Of a stretch of DNA of 64,000 nt, positions 39,457-48,532 are shown in pieces. Position 1 is the first letter of the stretch. The number at the start of each line of letters is the position of its first letter. Under the pieces are notes generated by a model. The model was given only the letters and a program-made list of their open reading frames with translations, ran no database searches and was not told the origin of the DNA. This DNA comes from Methylococcus sp. EFPC2 (GTDB lineage: Bacteria; Pseudomonadota; Gammaproteobacteria; Methylococcales; Methylococcaceae), in NCBI RefSeq assembly GCF_016925495.1, contig NZ_CP070491.1, positions 1,240,001 through 1,304,000 on the forward strand, read 5' to 3'. The translations under genes and the position numbers were made by a program.

Positions 39457-42321
39457 TTAAAACTCGTTTTCCAGGCGGTAGCCGGTGATGCTGCGAGACA
39501 GGAACTGGTCGACTTCGTTGCCCAGCCGAGTCAGGCCCTTGAATTCGAGCTGGAAGAATATGCCATTGTTGACCTGTGCATCCGAGGTCACGGAACCGGT
39601 ACTGCTGCCGTTCAGATAGCGCAGGCCGATGAGACTGAAACGCCAGCAACAAGTTTCGCGCTCCACCCCGAAAAAGGTTTCCGTAGTGACCTGGTTGAGC
39701 AGGGAGTATTGCCAGCGGCCGATTACGTTCCAGCCTTCGGCGAACGGCAGGCGGAAAGAGGCATCGGTCTGCTCGACCCGCACCAGGTCCAGATTGGGAT
39801 CGCGCCGGTAGCGGTAGGAAAGATTCAGCAACTGGTTGCGGCGATCGTTGTATTGCAGGCTCAACTCGCTGCGATCGATGGCGCTGCGCGTGGGATTCCA
39901 TTGCCCGGTGGTGCGCAGCCGCCAGACGTCGGTCAGCGCGGACGACAATTCACCCACCAGATTCGACCGCCCGGATGTTTTCGCCGTCGTGGTGGGAAGC
40001 AGGTTGACCTCCCGGTCACGGAAATAGAACACTTCGCCGACACTGAGCTTGAGGCGCTCCAGGCCGCTCTCGTGGTCGATGAAACGGGTGGTTACGGCCG
40101 GAGTAATCTGATTGGCGTCGGACAAGCGGTCGGTGCCGGCGAATCCGTTGTCGCGGAACAACTGGTAGAAATTGAAATCGTATTCGGCCGAGTCGAAGAT
40201 CGGTATGTCGGTTTGGTCGATCTTCGGCCGATAAAGGTAGAACAGCCGGGGCTCCAGTGTCTGGGTCCAGGCTTTTTCCGCCAGGTCGAACTCGCGGTCG
40301 AAATAAAGCCCGCTGTCCACGGAAAATACCGGGGCGGTGCGGCTCACGTCGTTGCGTATCGAGGCCACGCCGTTTAGCGCCTTGAGCCTGTCGATTTCAG
40401 TGGCGGCGACGCTACCGGTGTCCGGCCAGGACATCCAGTACTGGGTGTACTGCAGCGCGAAGCTGGGCGTGATGTAGCCGGCGGCACCACGCAAGGGATA
40501 GTAGAGCCGCGGGCGCAGGTTGAGGCGTTGCGCGGTGACCCGGTCTTCCGCCGCGCGGTGGGCGAAGTTTACAACTTCGGCCTGGGTTTCGAAGATGAGT
40601 CCCGTGTCGAAGACCCCGTGACCGGAATTGAAAGTCAGTTGGGGTAGGCGCGAATACGGGCTCGCCGCCTGGGTGACCAGGGGATCGATGCTGAGGTAGT
40701 GGTCGGCGGAAGCCGTCGCCGCGTAGCCTTCGCCCTGATAGGTCACGCTTCCGTTGCTGCGCATGAAGCGGCTGTTCTGCACGTGCAGTACGTTGCCCAA
40801 CTCGCTCAGATAGCGCGGGTCGGTGACATAGTTCAAATCCACCAGCGAGGAAATGCTTTCGTTGAATTGGGTCTGGTTCTTGAGGGTGAACAAGCCGCGG
40901 CTGCTTTGCCGGACGTCGTCGTGGGGCATGTACTCGCCGCCGACCACACCCCGTGTCATTTCGGTCAGATAGCGGAACTCGCCGCGGACCAATTGCCCGC
41001 GGTTGGTGATCTCGCGCAGCCAGACGGTGGCGTCGTAGTTGGGCGACAGGTTGAGGTAATACGGGATGGAGAAGTCGAAGCCGCCCACCTTGGTGTAGGC
41101 GAAGTTCGGCGTCAGGAAGCCCGATTGTCTGCGGTCGTCGACGGGGAAGCTCATCACCGGCGTCCAAAGGATGGGAACGCCCTTGAATTCCAGCCAGGCA
41201 TTTCGGGCCAGGCCGCGGCCCGAGCCCTTGTCTATCTCGGCCTTATCGGCATGTATCATCCAGGACTGATCGCCCGGCGGGCAGGTCGTGTAGCTGACCG
41301 TGTCGTAGCGCGAAACGGTCTTGCTGTCGATATGGGTCAGCCGTGAGGTGCCCCGTGCCGGAACGGTTTCGATCACGAACTGGGAGTTGCGCAGCACGCC
41401 CTCGTCGGTCTTCATTTTCATGTAGGCCGTGTCGGCGGCGAAAGACAGGCCTTTTTCCCGGTAAAGCACATTGCCCTGGGCGCTGAGCGCGCCGGATGCG
41501 TTGTTATGGGTGACGAAGTCGCCGGACAGGCGCTGATCGGCGCGCAGCAGGTCGGCCGAACCCTTGAAGTTGGAGACTTCGCCACCGACCAGTTCGGCGG
41601 CGTCGGATTCGATTTCCAACGGCGTGGATTCGCGCAGCAGGCGGTCTTCTTCCGTCATCAGGAACAGGGTGGACGGCGTGATTTCCGATTTGTGCTTGCC
41701 GCAACTCAAACGCCAGGGATCCTCCGGCAGGCGAGCCATGATGCTTTTGAAGCGAAGCTCGTCCTGGTCGGTCATGGTTTCCGCCGCCGCCCAGTTCTCG
41801 CTCGCCTCACCGGCCTCGCCGACCCGGTGGGCCTGGCCGCGCGGATCGGCGCCTACCAGCCCGCATTCCCAGGCGCGATCGGGGCTGGCCTTGCAGGTCC
41901 AACCCGGTTTTTCCGCCGATGCGGGCTTGGTGCCGACCGTGGCGGGTAGGGGCGGGGCCGTCACGCCGGACAGGCGTTTGACCGGTTCGGCCGGTTTTTC
42001 GACCGGCCGAACCGGCGCGGCGATCCGAGGCTCGGACTTCGCCGGTGGAGTCGGTGTTGGCGCCGCGGCGGGGGCGGGTGGCGGCTCCGGACGGGCCACG
42101 GCGCGGGGCGTCTCGGCCCGGCGCACGGGTTCCACTGGCGTGCGTTCGGTTTCCGCGCCGGGTGCCGGCGTCTCGGCTTTTTTCTTCCCGGTGACACACA
42201 CCCATTCCTTGCCGTCGGCTCCGCCGCGCTGACAATCCCAACCGGTGGCTGCCAAAGCGCTGCCCGCCCAAGGGCTAAGCAACAGGGCCAGAGTGCTGCG
42301 GCGGATGATCGGCGAGGACAT
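39457..42321 (-). CDS. lptD: LPS-assembly protein LptD with a long Pro/Ala-rich N-terminal extension
   Basis: The 954-residue outer-membrane barrel inserts LPS into the outer leaflet with LptE. The OstA/LptA-like jellyroll begins near residue 215 and the barrel occupies the C-terminal two thirds, with ETCCWRFSLIGLRYL (the adjacent Cys pair that forms disulfides) and a terminal Phe. The N-terminus is unusual. Residues 28-42 and 141-153 carry two copies of a W-x-C ... W-x-C motif (Cys30/42 and Cys143/153), separated by about 95 residues rich in Pro, Ala and Glu. The protein is longer than E. coli LptD (784). surA follows in the same operon. Confidence 0.94.
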   Translation of the reverse strand: MSSPIIRRSTLALLLSPWAGSALAATGWDCQRGGADGKEWVCVTGKKKAETPAPGAETERTPVEPVRRAETPRAVARPEPPPAPAAAPTPTPPAKSEPRIAAPVRPVEKPAEPVKRLSGVTAPPLPATVGTKPASAEKPGWTCKASPDRAWECGLVGADPRGQAHRVGEAGEASENWAAAETMTDQDELRFKSIMARLPEDPWRLSCGKHKSEITPSTLFLMTEEDRLLRESTPLEIESDAAELVGGEVSNFKGSADLLRADQRLSGDFVTHNNASGALSAQGNVLYREKGLSFAADTAYMKMKTDEGVLRNSQFVIETVPARGTSRLTHIDSKTVSRYDTVSYTTCPPGDQSWMIHADKAEIDKGSGRGLARNAWLEFKGVPILWTPVMSFPVDDRRQSGFLTPNFAYTKVGGFDFSIPYYLNLSPNYDATVWLREITNRGQLVRGEFRYLTEMTRGVVGGEYMPHDDVRQSSRGLFTLKNQTQFNESISSLVDLNYVTDPRYLSELGNVLHVQNSRFMRSNGSVTYQGEGYAATASADHYLSIDPLVTQAASPYSRLPQLTFNSGHGVFDTGLIFETQAEVVNFAHRAAEDRVTAQRLNLRPRLYYPLRGAAGYITPSFALQYTQYWMSWPDTGSVAATEIDRLKALNGVASIRNDVSRTAPVFSVDSGLYFDREFDLAEKAWTQTLEPRLFYLYRPKIDQTDIPIFDSAEYDFNFYQLFRDNGFAGTDRLSDANQITPAVTTRFIDHESGLERLKLSVGEVFYFRDREVNLLPTTTAKTSGRSNLVGELSSALTDVWRLRTTGQWNPTRSAIDRSELSLQYNDRRNQLLNLSYRYRRDPNLDLVRVEQTDASFRLPFAEGWNVIGRWQYSLLNQVTTETFFGVERETCCWRFSLIGLRYLNGSSTGSVTSDAQVNNGIFFQLEFKGLTRLGNEVDQFLSRSITGYRLENEF

Positions 42322-42500
42322 TCAGCGTGTAGGAGTGGAGTAGGGCCGGGCTCGCTGCACCGCGCGCGGAGAGGCCGCGGCGGAATTCGAGCTGCAAGGG
42401 CGTGAGGGCATGGGTAATGGTGCTGATTGAGATAGAATGTCGCCATTTTACCGCAAGCTCCCAGTTCTACGAGCTTTTTTCGACGAGGACCCCGCGACCC

Positions 42501-43529
42501 ATGTGTACGACTGTCCCGGACGAGCGGCTTTCCGCCTTGTCCGATTGGCTGAGCCGCGAGCTCGGTCACACGGCCGGCGCGCTCCGGCCGGCTTCCAGCG
42601 ACGCGAGCTTCCGTCGCTATTTCCGCCTGACCCTGCCCGATGCCAGCTTCATCGCCATGGATGCGCCGCCCGCTCACGAGGACGTGCGTCCCTTTCTTAA
42701 GGCGGCGGAACTGTTGAGCCGGGCCGGGGTGAACACACCGGCGGTGCACGCCGCCGACGAAGACCGTGGTTTCCTGCTGCTGGACGATTTCGGCAGCGCA
42801 AGCTACCTGGACCGCCTCAGCGAGGAAAGCGTCGAACGGCTCTATGGCGACGCACTCGACGCTCTGGCACGCCTGCAGACGGGGGTAGACGTCGGCGCGG
42901 CAGAACTGCCCGCTTACGACGAAGCCCTGCTGCGGCGGGAAATGGATTTGTTCAAGGACTGGTTTCTCGAACGCCTGGTCGGATTAGAACTCACGACGGG
43001 CGAGGCGGCTCTTCTGGACGAGACGTGGCGTTTGCTCGTCGACTCCGCCCTGGAGCAGCCCAAGGTCTGCGTGCACCGGGATTACCATTCGCGCAACCTC
43101 ATGGTGACCGAGAGCGATAATCCGGGCGTACTGGATTTTCAGGACGCGGTGATAGGGCCCGTTACCTACGATTTGGTGTCCCTGCTGCGCGACTGCTACA
43201 TCGCCTGGCCACGCGCCCGAGTGGACGGCTGGGCGCTGGCCTATCACGACAGGATGGTCGCGGAAGGCGTGCTGGCGAACTCAGCGCCCCAGCGTTTCCT
43301 GCGCTGGTTCGATCTGATGGGCGTGCAGCGCCACCTCAAGGCCATAGGAATCTTCGCCCGTTTGAAGCTGCGCGACGGCAAGCCGGGTTATCTCGGTGAC
43401 ATCCCCAGGACGATGGATTACGTGACCGGCGCGAGTGCCCGCCATCCGGAACTGGCCGGCTTTCGTGATTTTCTGTTGGGGCGCGTGCTGGAGCCTGCGC
43501 GCGAGGCGCTCGGCGGGCATACGGCATGA
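42501..43529 (+). CDS. amgK: N-acetylmuramate/N-acetylglucosamine anomeric kinase
   Basis: The 342-residue kinase of the aminoglycoside-phosphotransferase fold has [12 protein letters not shown] near the start, the catalytic loop [14 protein letters not shown] and the metal-binding [12 protein letters not shown]. AmgK phosphorylates recycled MurNAc at C1 in the cell-wall salvage route. The ATG at 42501 fits the family start. Its position, divergent from lptD and overlapping murU by four bases, is the same as in Pseudomonas. The route bypasses de novo UDP-MurNAc synthesis. Confidence 0.9.
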   Translation: MCTTVPDERLSALSDWLSRELGHTAGALRPASSDASFRRYFRLTLPDASFIAMDAPPAHEDVRPFLKAAELLSRAGVNTPAVHAADEDRGFLLLDDFGSASYLDRLSEESVERLYGDALDALARLQTGVDVGAAELPAYDEALLRREMDLFKDWFLERLVGLELTTGEAALLDETWRLLVDSALEQPKVCVHRDYHSRNLMVTESDNPGVLDFQDAVIGPVTYDLVSLLRDCYIAWPRARVDGWALAYHDRMVAEGVLANSAPQRFLRWFDLMGVQRHLKAIGIFARLKLRDGKPGYLGDIPRTMDYVTGASARHPELAGFRDFLLGRVLEPAREALGGHTA

Positions 43530-44194
43530 GAGCGATGATACTGGCAGCGGGCAGGGGCGAGCGCCTGCGCCCGCTCACCGACCATACGCCCAAGCCTTTG
43601 TTGAATGCCGGCGGACGGCCCCTGATCGAACATACCCTGATGGCCCTGGTCGGGCAGGGTTACCACGAAATCATCATCAACCTGGCCTACCGGGGCGTCC
43701 AGATTCGCGAGTATCTGGGCGATGGCGCCCGCTGGGGCGCCCACATCGACTATTCCGACGAGGGCGAGGAGGCCCTGGAAACCGCGGGTGGCATCCATAA
43801 GGCGCTGCCGCTGTTGGGCGATGGGCCGTTTCTGGTGGTCAACGGCGATATCGCCAGCGATTACCCCTATGCCCGACTTCGCGCGCATCCTGATTCTCTC
43901 GCGCACCTGGTGATGGTCGAAAATCCCGGCCACCATCCGGCCGGCGATTTTGCCTTGGACGCAGGGCGTTTGAGCAGCGAGGGGGAGCCGCGTCGCACCT
44001 ACGCCGGCATAGGTGTTTATCACCCGGATCTTTTCGCCGGCCGCCGGTCCGGCAGGTTTCCCCTGGCGCCGTTGCTCCGGTCAGCCATGGCGGACGGGCA
44101 GGTGAGCGGAGAATTGTACGGCGGATTTTGGATGGACATAGGCACCGAAGCGCGTTTGCGGGAGTTGGACCAGAGGCTGGCGAAGCATGAATAA
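43526..44194 (+). CDS. murU: N-acetylmuramate alpha-1-phosphate uridylyltransferase
   Basis: This 222-residue nucleotidyltransferase turns MurNAc-1-P into UDP-MurNAc. It begins [20 protein letters not shown], continues [18 protein letters not shown] and has [13 protein letters not shown] for metal and nucleotide binding. Its ATG overlaps the amgK stop and its stop overlaps the moxR start, so the four genes amgK-murU-moxR-DUF58 are tightly coupled. Confidence 0.91.
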   Translation: MRAMILAAGRGERLRPLTDHTPKPLLNAGGRPLIEHTLMALVGQGYHEIIINLAYRGVQIREYLGDGARWGAHIDYSDEGEEALETAGGIHKALPLLGDGPFLVVNGDIASDYPYARLRAHPDSLAHLVMVENPGHHPAGDFALDAGRLSSEGEPRRTYAGIGVYHPDLFAGRRSGRFPLAPLLRSAMADGQVSGELYGGFWMDIGTEARLRELDQRLAKHE

Positions 44195-45224
44195 ACCCAT
44201 TATTACCGATCGTGGCCAGTTGCTGGCCGATTGGCGCCAGCGCGCCGGACACTTTGAGCGCGAGATCAACAAAGTCGTATTGGGCCTGGAAGACGCGGTG
44301 CGCGCCCTCACCGTCGCCGTGTTCGCGCGCGGCCACGTCATGCTGGAAGGCGACGTGGGGGTCGGCAAGACCACGCTGCTGCGCGCCGTGGCGCGTGGCC
44401 TGGGTGGTGCCTACGAGCGTATCGAAGGTACGGTGGACCTGATGCCCAACGACCTCATCTATCACACCTATATCAACGAGGCGGGCAAACCCCAGGTCGA
44501 CCCCGGCCCTATCCTCAAGCACGGCGAAGACTTGTCGGTCTTTTTCTTCAACGAGGTCAACCGTGCCCGCCCTCAAGTGCATGCGCTCCTGCTGCGGGTG
44601 ATGGCGGAGCGCAGCGTCAACGCCTTCAACCGCGAATACCATTTTCCGCACCTGCAGGTCTTTGCCGACCGCAACCGGGTGGAACGCGAAGAAACCTTCG
44701 AGATGCCCTCGGCGGCGCGCGACCGCTTCCTCATGGAAGTCCACATCGCGACCCCGACAGACCCCGATTTGCAGCGCCGTCTCATGTTCGATGCGCGCTT
44801 CCACGATGTGGATCGGCTCATCAACACCATCGAGCCGGACGTGCTGCCCTACGCCGGCTTGGCCGAGATCGCCCGCGCCATCCAGCACGAGGTGCAGGCC
44901 AGCGATACGCTCCAGCTTTATGCCCTCAATCTGTGGTTGGCGACCCGCCGGCCGCAGGATTACGGCGTGGGGCTGGATGGCGTGGACATGAACCGGCTGA
45001 TCCTGGCCGGAGCGAGCGCGCGCGGCATGAGCATGCTGATGCGCGCCGCCCGCGTGACGGCCTGGCTGGACGGCCGGGACTACCTCGTGCCGGAGGATAT
45101 CCGTGCGGTGTTCCGCACCACGGTCGCGCACCGGATATTTTTCACGCCGGCTTACGAGATGCGCCGGGATGGCCTGATAGGTCCGCTGGTGGATGCCATC
45201 CTCGACAAGGTTGCGGCCCCTTGA
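44187..45224 (+). CDS. MoxR-family AAA+ ATPase
   Basis: The 345-residue ATPase has Walker [10 protein letters not shown] (about 55-63), Walker [13 protein letters not shown] (about 118-129) and the C-terminal lid helices. MoxR proteins work as chaperones for complex maturation, usually with a VWA-type partner encoded next door, as here. The [19 protein letters not shown] block and the pairing with a compact DUF58 protein recall MxaR/MxaS of methanol dehydrogenase clusters, but that link is from memory and needs a tree. It overlaps murU by eight bases. Confidence 0.87.
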   Translation: MNKPIITDRGQLLADWRQRAGHFEREINKVVLGLEDAVRALTVAVFARGHVMLEGDVGVGKTTLLRAVARGLGGAYERIEGTVDLMPNDLIYHTYINEAGKPQVDPGPILKHGEDLSVFFFNEVNRARPQVHALLLRVMAERSVNAFNREYHFPHLQVFADRNRVEREETFEMPSAARDRFLMEVHIATPTDPDLQRRLMFDARFHDVDRLINTIEPDVLPYAGLAEIARAIQHEVQASDTLQLYALNLWLATRRPQDYGVGLDGVDMNRLILAGASARGMSMLMRAARVTAWLDGRDYLVPEDIRAVFRTTVAHRIFFTPAYEMRRDGLIGPLVDAILDKVAAP

Positions 45225-46063
45225 CCGCGGAGTTTTATTACCGGGTCGGCTGGCGCGCGCGCGGCAGCCGACCGGGAAGGCATCCCGGCGTGCAGTCGGG
45301 CGCTGGCTTCGATTTCCTTGGGCATGTCCCGCTGATCGACCATCCCGACCCGCGCCACCTGGACATCCGCGCCACCCTGGCCGATCCCGCAGGGCAGTTG
45401 ATGGTTAGACGATACCGACAGCGTGCGGCCATCCCGGTCTATCTGGTCGCCGACCTCTCGGCCTCCATGGGATTTTCGGGCACGCAGCCTAAGATGGAGC
45501 TGATCGCCGAATTTGCCCGCTCGCTCGCCTGGTCGGCCTGGCGCAGCGGCGACTATTTCGGTTTGTATGCCTGCGACCATGGCATCCGTCCGGATCTGAG
45601 TCTGCCGTTGAGGGCGTACAAAGGATTGGACGAGGATTTGTTCGACCGCTTGCGCCGATTCCGCCCGTCCGCGTCTGATGCCCGCAGTTTGGCGGAAGTG
45701 CCGAATGACATGAGCCGCGAGAAGTCATTGATCTTCCTGGTATCGGATTTTCACCTGCCCGACACCGAACTGCGTGGACTGCTGGAAGCCTATGCCGGAC
45801 ACGACCTGGTGCCGGTGGTGTTATGGGACAGTGCCGAATACGAGAAACTGCCGCGCTGGGGCCTGGCGGAGTTGCGGGATCCCGAAACCGGCCGACGCCG
45901 GCGCCTGTTCCTGCGCCCGGCGCTACGCGAAAACATCCGTCTAAGCTATACGCAGCGCAGGGAGGAACTCGCCCGACTTTTCGCCCCTTACGGGCGAGAG
46001 CCCTATTTCATGGTCGACCGATTCGACCCCGACAAACTCACGCATTATTTCCACGCATCGTGA
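45221..46063 (+). CDS. DUF58 protein with VWA-like motif, MxaS-like
   Basis: The 280-residue protein lacks membrane helices and has a MIDAS-like metal site D-L-S-A-S at residues 78-82 (YLVADLSASMGFSG). IFLVSDFHLPD follows later. DUF58 proteins are partners of MoxR ATPases. It starts at a TTG (45221) overlapping the moxR stop (TTGA); no ATG lies between there and the conserved EFYYRVGWRARG. It is the last gene of the amgK-murU-moxR-DUF58 unit and is followed by an AT-rich palindrome that may end transcription. Confidence 0.82.
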   Translation: MTAEFYYRVGWRARGSRPGRHPGVQSGAGFDFLGHVPLIDHPDPRHLDIRATLADPAGQLMVRRYRQRAAIPVYLVADLSASMGFSGTQPKMELIAEFARSLAWSAWRSGDYFGLYACDHGIRPDLSLPLRAYKGLDEDLFDRLRRFRPSASDARSLAEVPNDMSREKSLIFLVSDFHLPDTELRGLLEAYAGHDLVPVVLWDSAEYEKLPRWGLAELRDPETGRRRRLFLRPALRENIRLSYTQRREELARLFAPYGREPYFMVDRFDPDKLTHYFHAS

Positions 46064-46463
46064 GCTGACTTCGAATCCCATTTCCCGCTGAGAGCGGGCA
46101 AGAGACCGTTTTTGATGAGTCATAAAGTGTGAACGCGTTCACGGTATCCCACAAAACTGTGAACTTATTCACAGTTTTTGGCTGCCGATAAGCCAACCTT
46201 CGATCAAAAACAAGGATGCCGACATGAGCCACCTCAGTGAGTGTGTCCTTGCTGCGCTTAAGTTCACTCCGCTGGAAGCATCGTCCGTATAAAAAGTTGT
46301 ACAGAGCCGGGAGGGCCGGATGAATCGGCAAGTCGAACGACTTGGGGTCATCGGTGAAGGGTGCAGATTATAAGGGTGTCGCTCGTAACGGTTTTTGATG
46401 AAACTCGGTCGCAGTATATATATTATTATAGATATCGTTGCACGAGCTGGTGGTTCGATAAAA
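46064..46463. other. gene-free stretch after the DUF58 gene
   Basis: Apart from the palindromes and a CCCGCT/AGCGGG hairpin at 46084-46098, I see no supported gene. A minus-strand frame at 46038-46331 reads through the palindromes and has no family character. Base composition drops towards AT from about 46370 onward. Confidence 0.35.
46129..46178. repeat. two palindromes with GTGAA/TTCAC half-sites, 30 bases centre to centre
   Basis: The first palindrome, GTGAACGCGTTCAC, is at 46129-46142. The second is an 11-bp stem with a CTTA loop at 46153-46178 (AAAACTGTGAA / TTCACAGTTTT), followed by one more T. Both contain GTGAA...TTCAC. Their centres are exactly 30 bases apart, about three helical turns. 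The second could also act as an AT-rich terminator for the upstream operon. Confidence 0.7.
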
Positions 46464-46790
46464 ATGCGGGAGAGTGCCAAAATGGTTCAGGATACGCATC
46501 ATGATTTGCTCGAGATACGAATTCACAATAAATCTCTGAGTTTGCAGAATATTATTTGGGAGTATTGTATCAGGAATTATGTAATTCCCGCTCGGGCCCA
46601 AAATCAGTCGACCGTTTCCATCCGTCTCGGAGATCTTCCGGCAAAGCTCGCCGAGCGGCAAACTTACACCCTTATAGGACTGGCTTTAAAATCAGTCGAA
46701 TTTGAAGAAAAATATCGTATAAGGCTGTTATCAGTTAATCAGTCTGAAGATATGAGAAATATCTTTTTTAACTATTTCATTTTGCCTTGA
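46464..46790 (+). CDS. hypothetical protein in an AT-rich island
   Basis: This is a possible gene of 108 codons (from ATG 46464; the frame is open from 46395). I do not recognise a family. The protein is soluble, with a hydrophobic core pattern (LSLQNIIWEYCIRNYVIP and RQTYTLIGLALKSVEF) and no signal peptide. Codon use is strongly AT-leaning in third positions, unlike its neighbours, which suggests foreign origin. No good ribosome-binding site is seen. It may be a real acquired gene or a remnant. Confidence 0.42.
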   Translation: MRESAKMVQDTHHDLLEIRIHNKSLSLQNIIWEYCIRNYVIPARAQNQSTVSIRLGDLPAKLAERQTYTLIGLALKSVEFEEKYRIRLLSVNQSEDMRNIFFNYFILP

Positions 46791-47097
46791 ATTCCCCGTG
46801 ATCTTGTATTGCGCTTAGCGTGAATAATTGAACGGGGCCTAAAATTTAGTTTTATACTCGTTGTTTCCCCTCATCGACTCAGGTTTAACCGGATGGTATG
46901 AGGTTGGGGGATAGGCCTTGCCGGCCGGGCGTTGACACGGTTCGAACTCATCCCTAGCTTGGGCCCGGCATGGGAAAAAAGCCGCACGAGAAATGGCCGA
47001 GCCGATCTAAGGATTTTATCGAGCTCCTCGGTTCGGTTGACGGATTTGGGTCGATTATTGCTAGCCCTGTCTGGACATCTGACCAAGGAGTCCAAAC
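46791..47097. other. amidase upstream region
   Basis: This 307-base gap is AT-rich on its left side and returns to normal composition before the amidase. No ORF or strong repeat is visible. The amidase gene has an AAGGAG ribosome-binding site about ten bases before its ATG. Confidence 0.35.
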
Positions 47098-48483
47098 ATG
47101 TCCGACGATCTGACCCAACACAGCGCCGCCGAACTGGTCGCGCTTTACCGCCGCAAGGCGGCTTCACCTGTCGAAGTGACCAAGGCCGTGCTGGCGCGTA
47201 TCGAGGCGCTGCAGCCGCGTTTCAACGCCTATCGGGTCGTCAATGCCGAAGGCGCGCTGATCGAGGCGAAAGCCTCGGAAACACGCTGGCGGCGCGGAGA
47301 GCCGCTGGGGTCGCTGGACGGCGTGCCGGTGGCTTTCAAGGATTTGCTGCATGTGAAGGGATTCCCTACCCGCAAGGGCAGCGTCGCAACCCAGGAAAGA
47401 CCACAAGCGGAAGATTCGCCGGCGGCGGCACGCTTGCGGGAGTCAGGGGCTGTGATCCTGGGCAAGACGCAGACCGCCGAGTTCGGCTGGAAAGGCCTGA
47501 CGGAGACCGAGCTCGGCGGCGTCACCCGTAATGCCTGGGACAGCGACTACGCCAGCGGCGGCAGCAGTGGCGGCGCGGCGGTGTCCGCCGCGCTGGGCCT
47601 GGGACCCTTGCAGATCGGCACGGACGGCGGCGGGTCCATCCGCCAGCCCGCTTCGGTGAACGGTGTGTTCGGTTTCAAGCCCAGCTACGGCCGGGTGCCC
47701 GGCTTTCCGCCGGCGCACAACGGCAATCTGTTCCACCTGGGGCCTCTGACCCGCACGGTGACGGATGCCGCTCTGGCGCTCAACGTCATTTCGGCCCCGG
47801 ACGTGCGCGACTGGACCGCGCTGCCCTATGACAACCGCGACTGGACCGCCGACCTCGAAGGTGGCATCAAGGGATTGCGCATCGCCTACAGCAAGAACCT
47901 GGGTTATCTGCAGGTCGATCCCGGCATCGCCGCCATCGTAGCCAAGGCGGTGGCGCGGCTGGCCGATCTGGGCGCGATCGTCGAGGAGGCGGATCCCGGC
48001 ATCAGCGATCCGTCTCCGATACTCGAAGCCCTGGCGGCCGAGCGGGCGATCCGGCTGCGGAAGGAGATCGGCGACGCCGGCCTGGCGCTGATCGATCCCA
48101 AAATCCGCGAGTCGGTCGAACGCGCGGAGCGACACACCCTCGCCGACGTGGTGGAAGCCAACGAGCGCCGCTGGGCGCTGGCGGTGCAGTTGCGGCGATT
48201 CCATCAGAAATACGATTTGCTGGTGACCCCAGTCACCTCGCAACCGGTGCCCCGCGTCGGCACGGCTCCGGCCGCGCCTTTCCTGTCGCCGTTCAACCTG
48301 ACCCAGCAACCCGCCGCTTCGGTACCGGCCAGCGTGGACCTCAACGGCCTGCCGGTCGGCTTGCACATCGTCGGCCCTCCACACGCCGACGCCCTCGTGC
48401 TACGGGCGGCGCGGGCCTTCGAAATCGCCCAGCCCTTCCACGCTCCGCACATCGATTCTCTGCGCGCCAGCGTGCCCGTCTGA
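47098..48483 (+). CDS. amidase signature family hydrolase
   Basis: The 461-residue protein belongs to the amidase signature family. The Ser-cisSer-Lys triad is visible: Lys81 in VAFKDLL, the cis Ser in YASGGSSGGAA (156/157) and Ser180 in GTDGGGSIRQPAS. It cleaves or transfers amide groups; the substrate cannot be read from the sequence. GatA is unlikely because gatB and gatC are not adjacent and the length is slightly short. An AAGGAG site supports the ATG at 47098. The gene stands alone beside an orphan permease gene. Confidence 0.88.
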   Translation: MSDDLTQHSAAELVALYRRKAASPVEVTKAVLARIEALQPRFNAYRVVNAEGALIEAKASETRWRRGEPLGSLDGVPVAFKDLLHVKGFPTRKGSVATQERPQAEDSPAAARLRESGAVILGKTQTAEFGWKGLTETELGGVTRNAWDSDYASGGSSGGAAVSAALGLGPLQIGTDGGGSIRQPASVNGVFGFKPSYGRVPGFPPAHNGNLFHLGPLTRTVTDAALALNVISAPDVRDWTALPYDNRDWTADLEGGIKGLRIAYSKNLGYLQVDPGIAAIVAKAVARLADLGAIVEEADPGISDPSPILEALAAERAIRLRKEIGDAGLALIDPKIRESVERAERHTLADVVEANERRWALAVQLRRFHQKYDLLVTPVTSQPVPRVGTAPAAPFLSPFNLTQQPAASVPASVDLNGLPVGLHIVGPPHADALVLRAARAFEIAQPFHAPHIDSLRASVPV

Positions 48484-48532
48484 GGTTTTCGCTCTAGTTA
48501 GCCGCGGCAGCCATGGAATGGCCGCGCGCGGT

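Noticed and set aside
46060-46080. Another T-loop-like sequence (TTCGAATCCC)
   Set aside because: It lies at the end of the DUF58 gene and no cloverleaf can be built around it.
46038-46331. 97-codon minus-strand frame after the DUF58 gene
   Set aside because: It reads through the two palindromes and into the DUF58 gene end, with no ribosome-binding site or family similarity.
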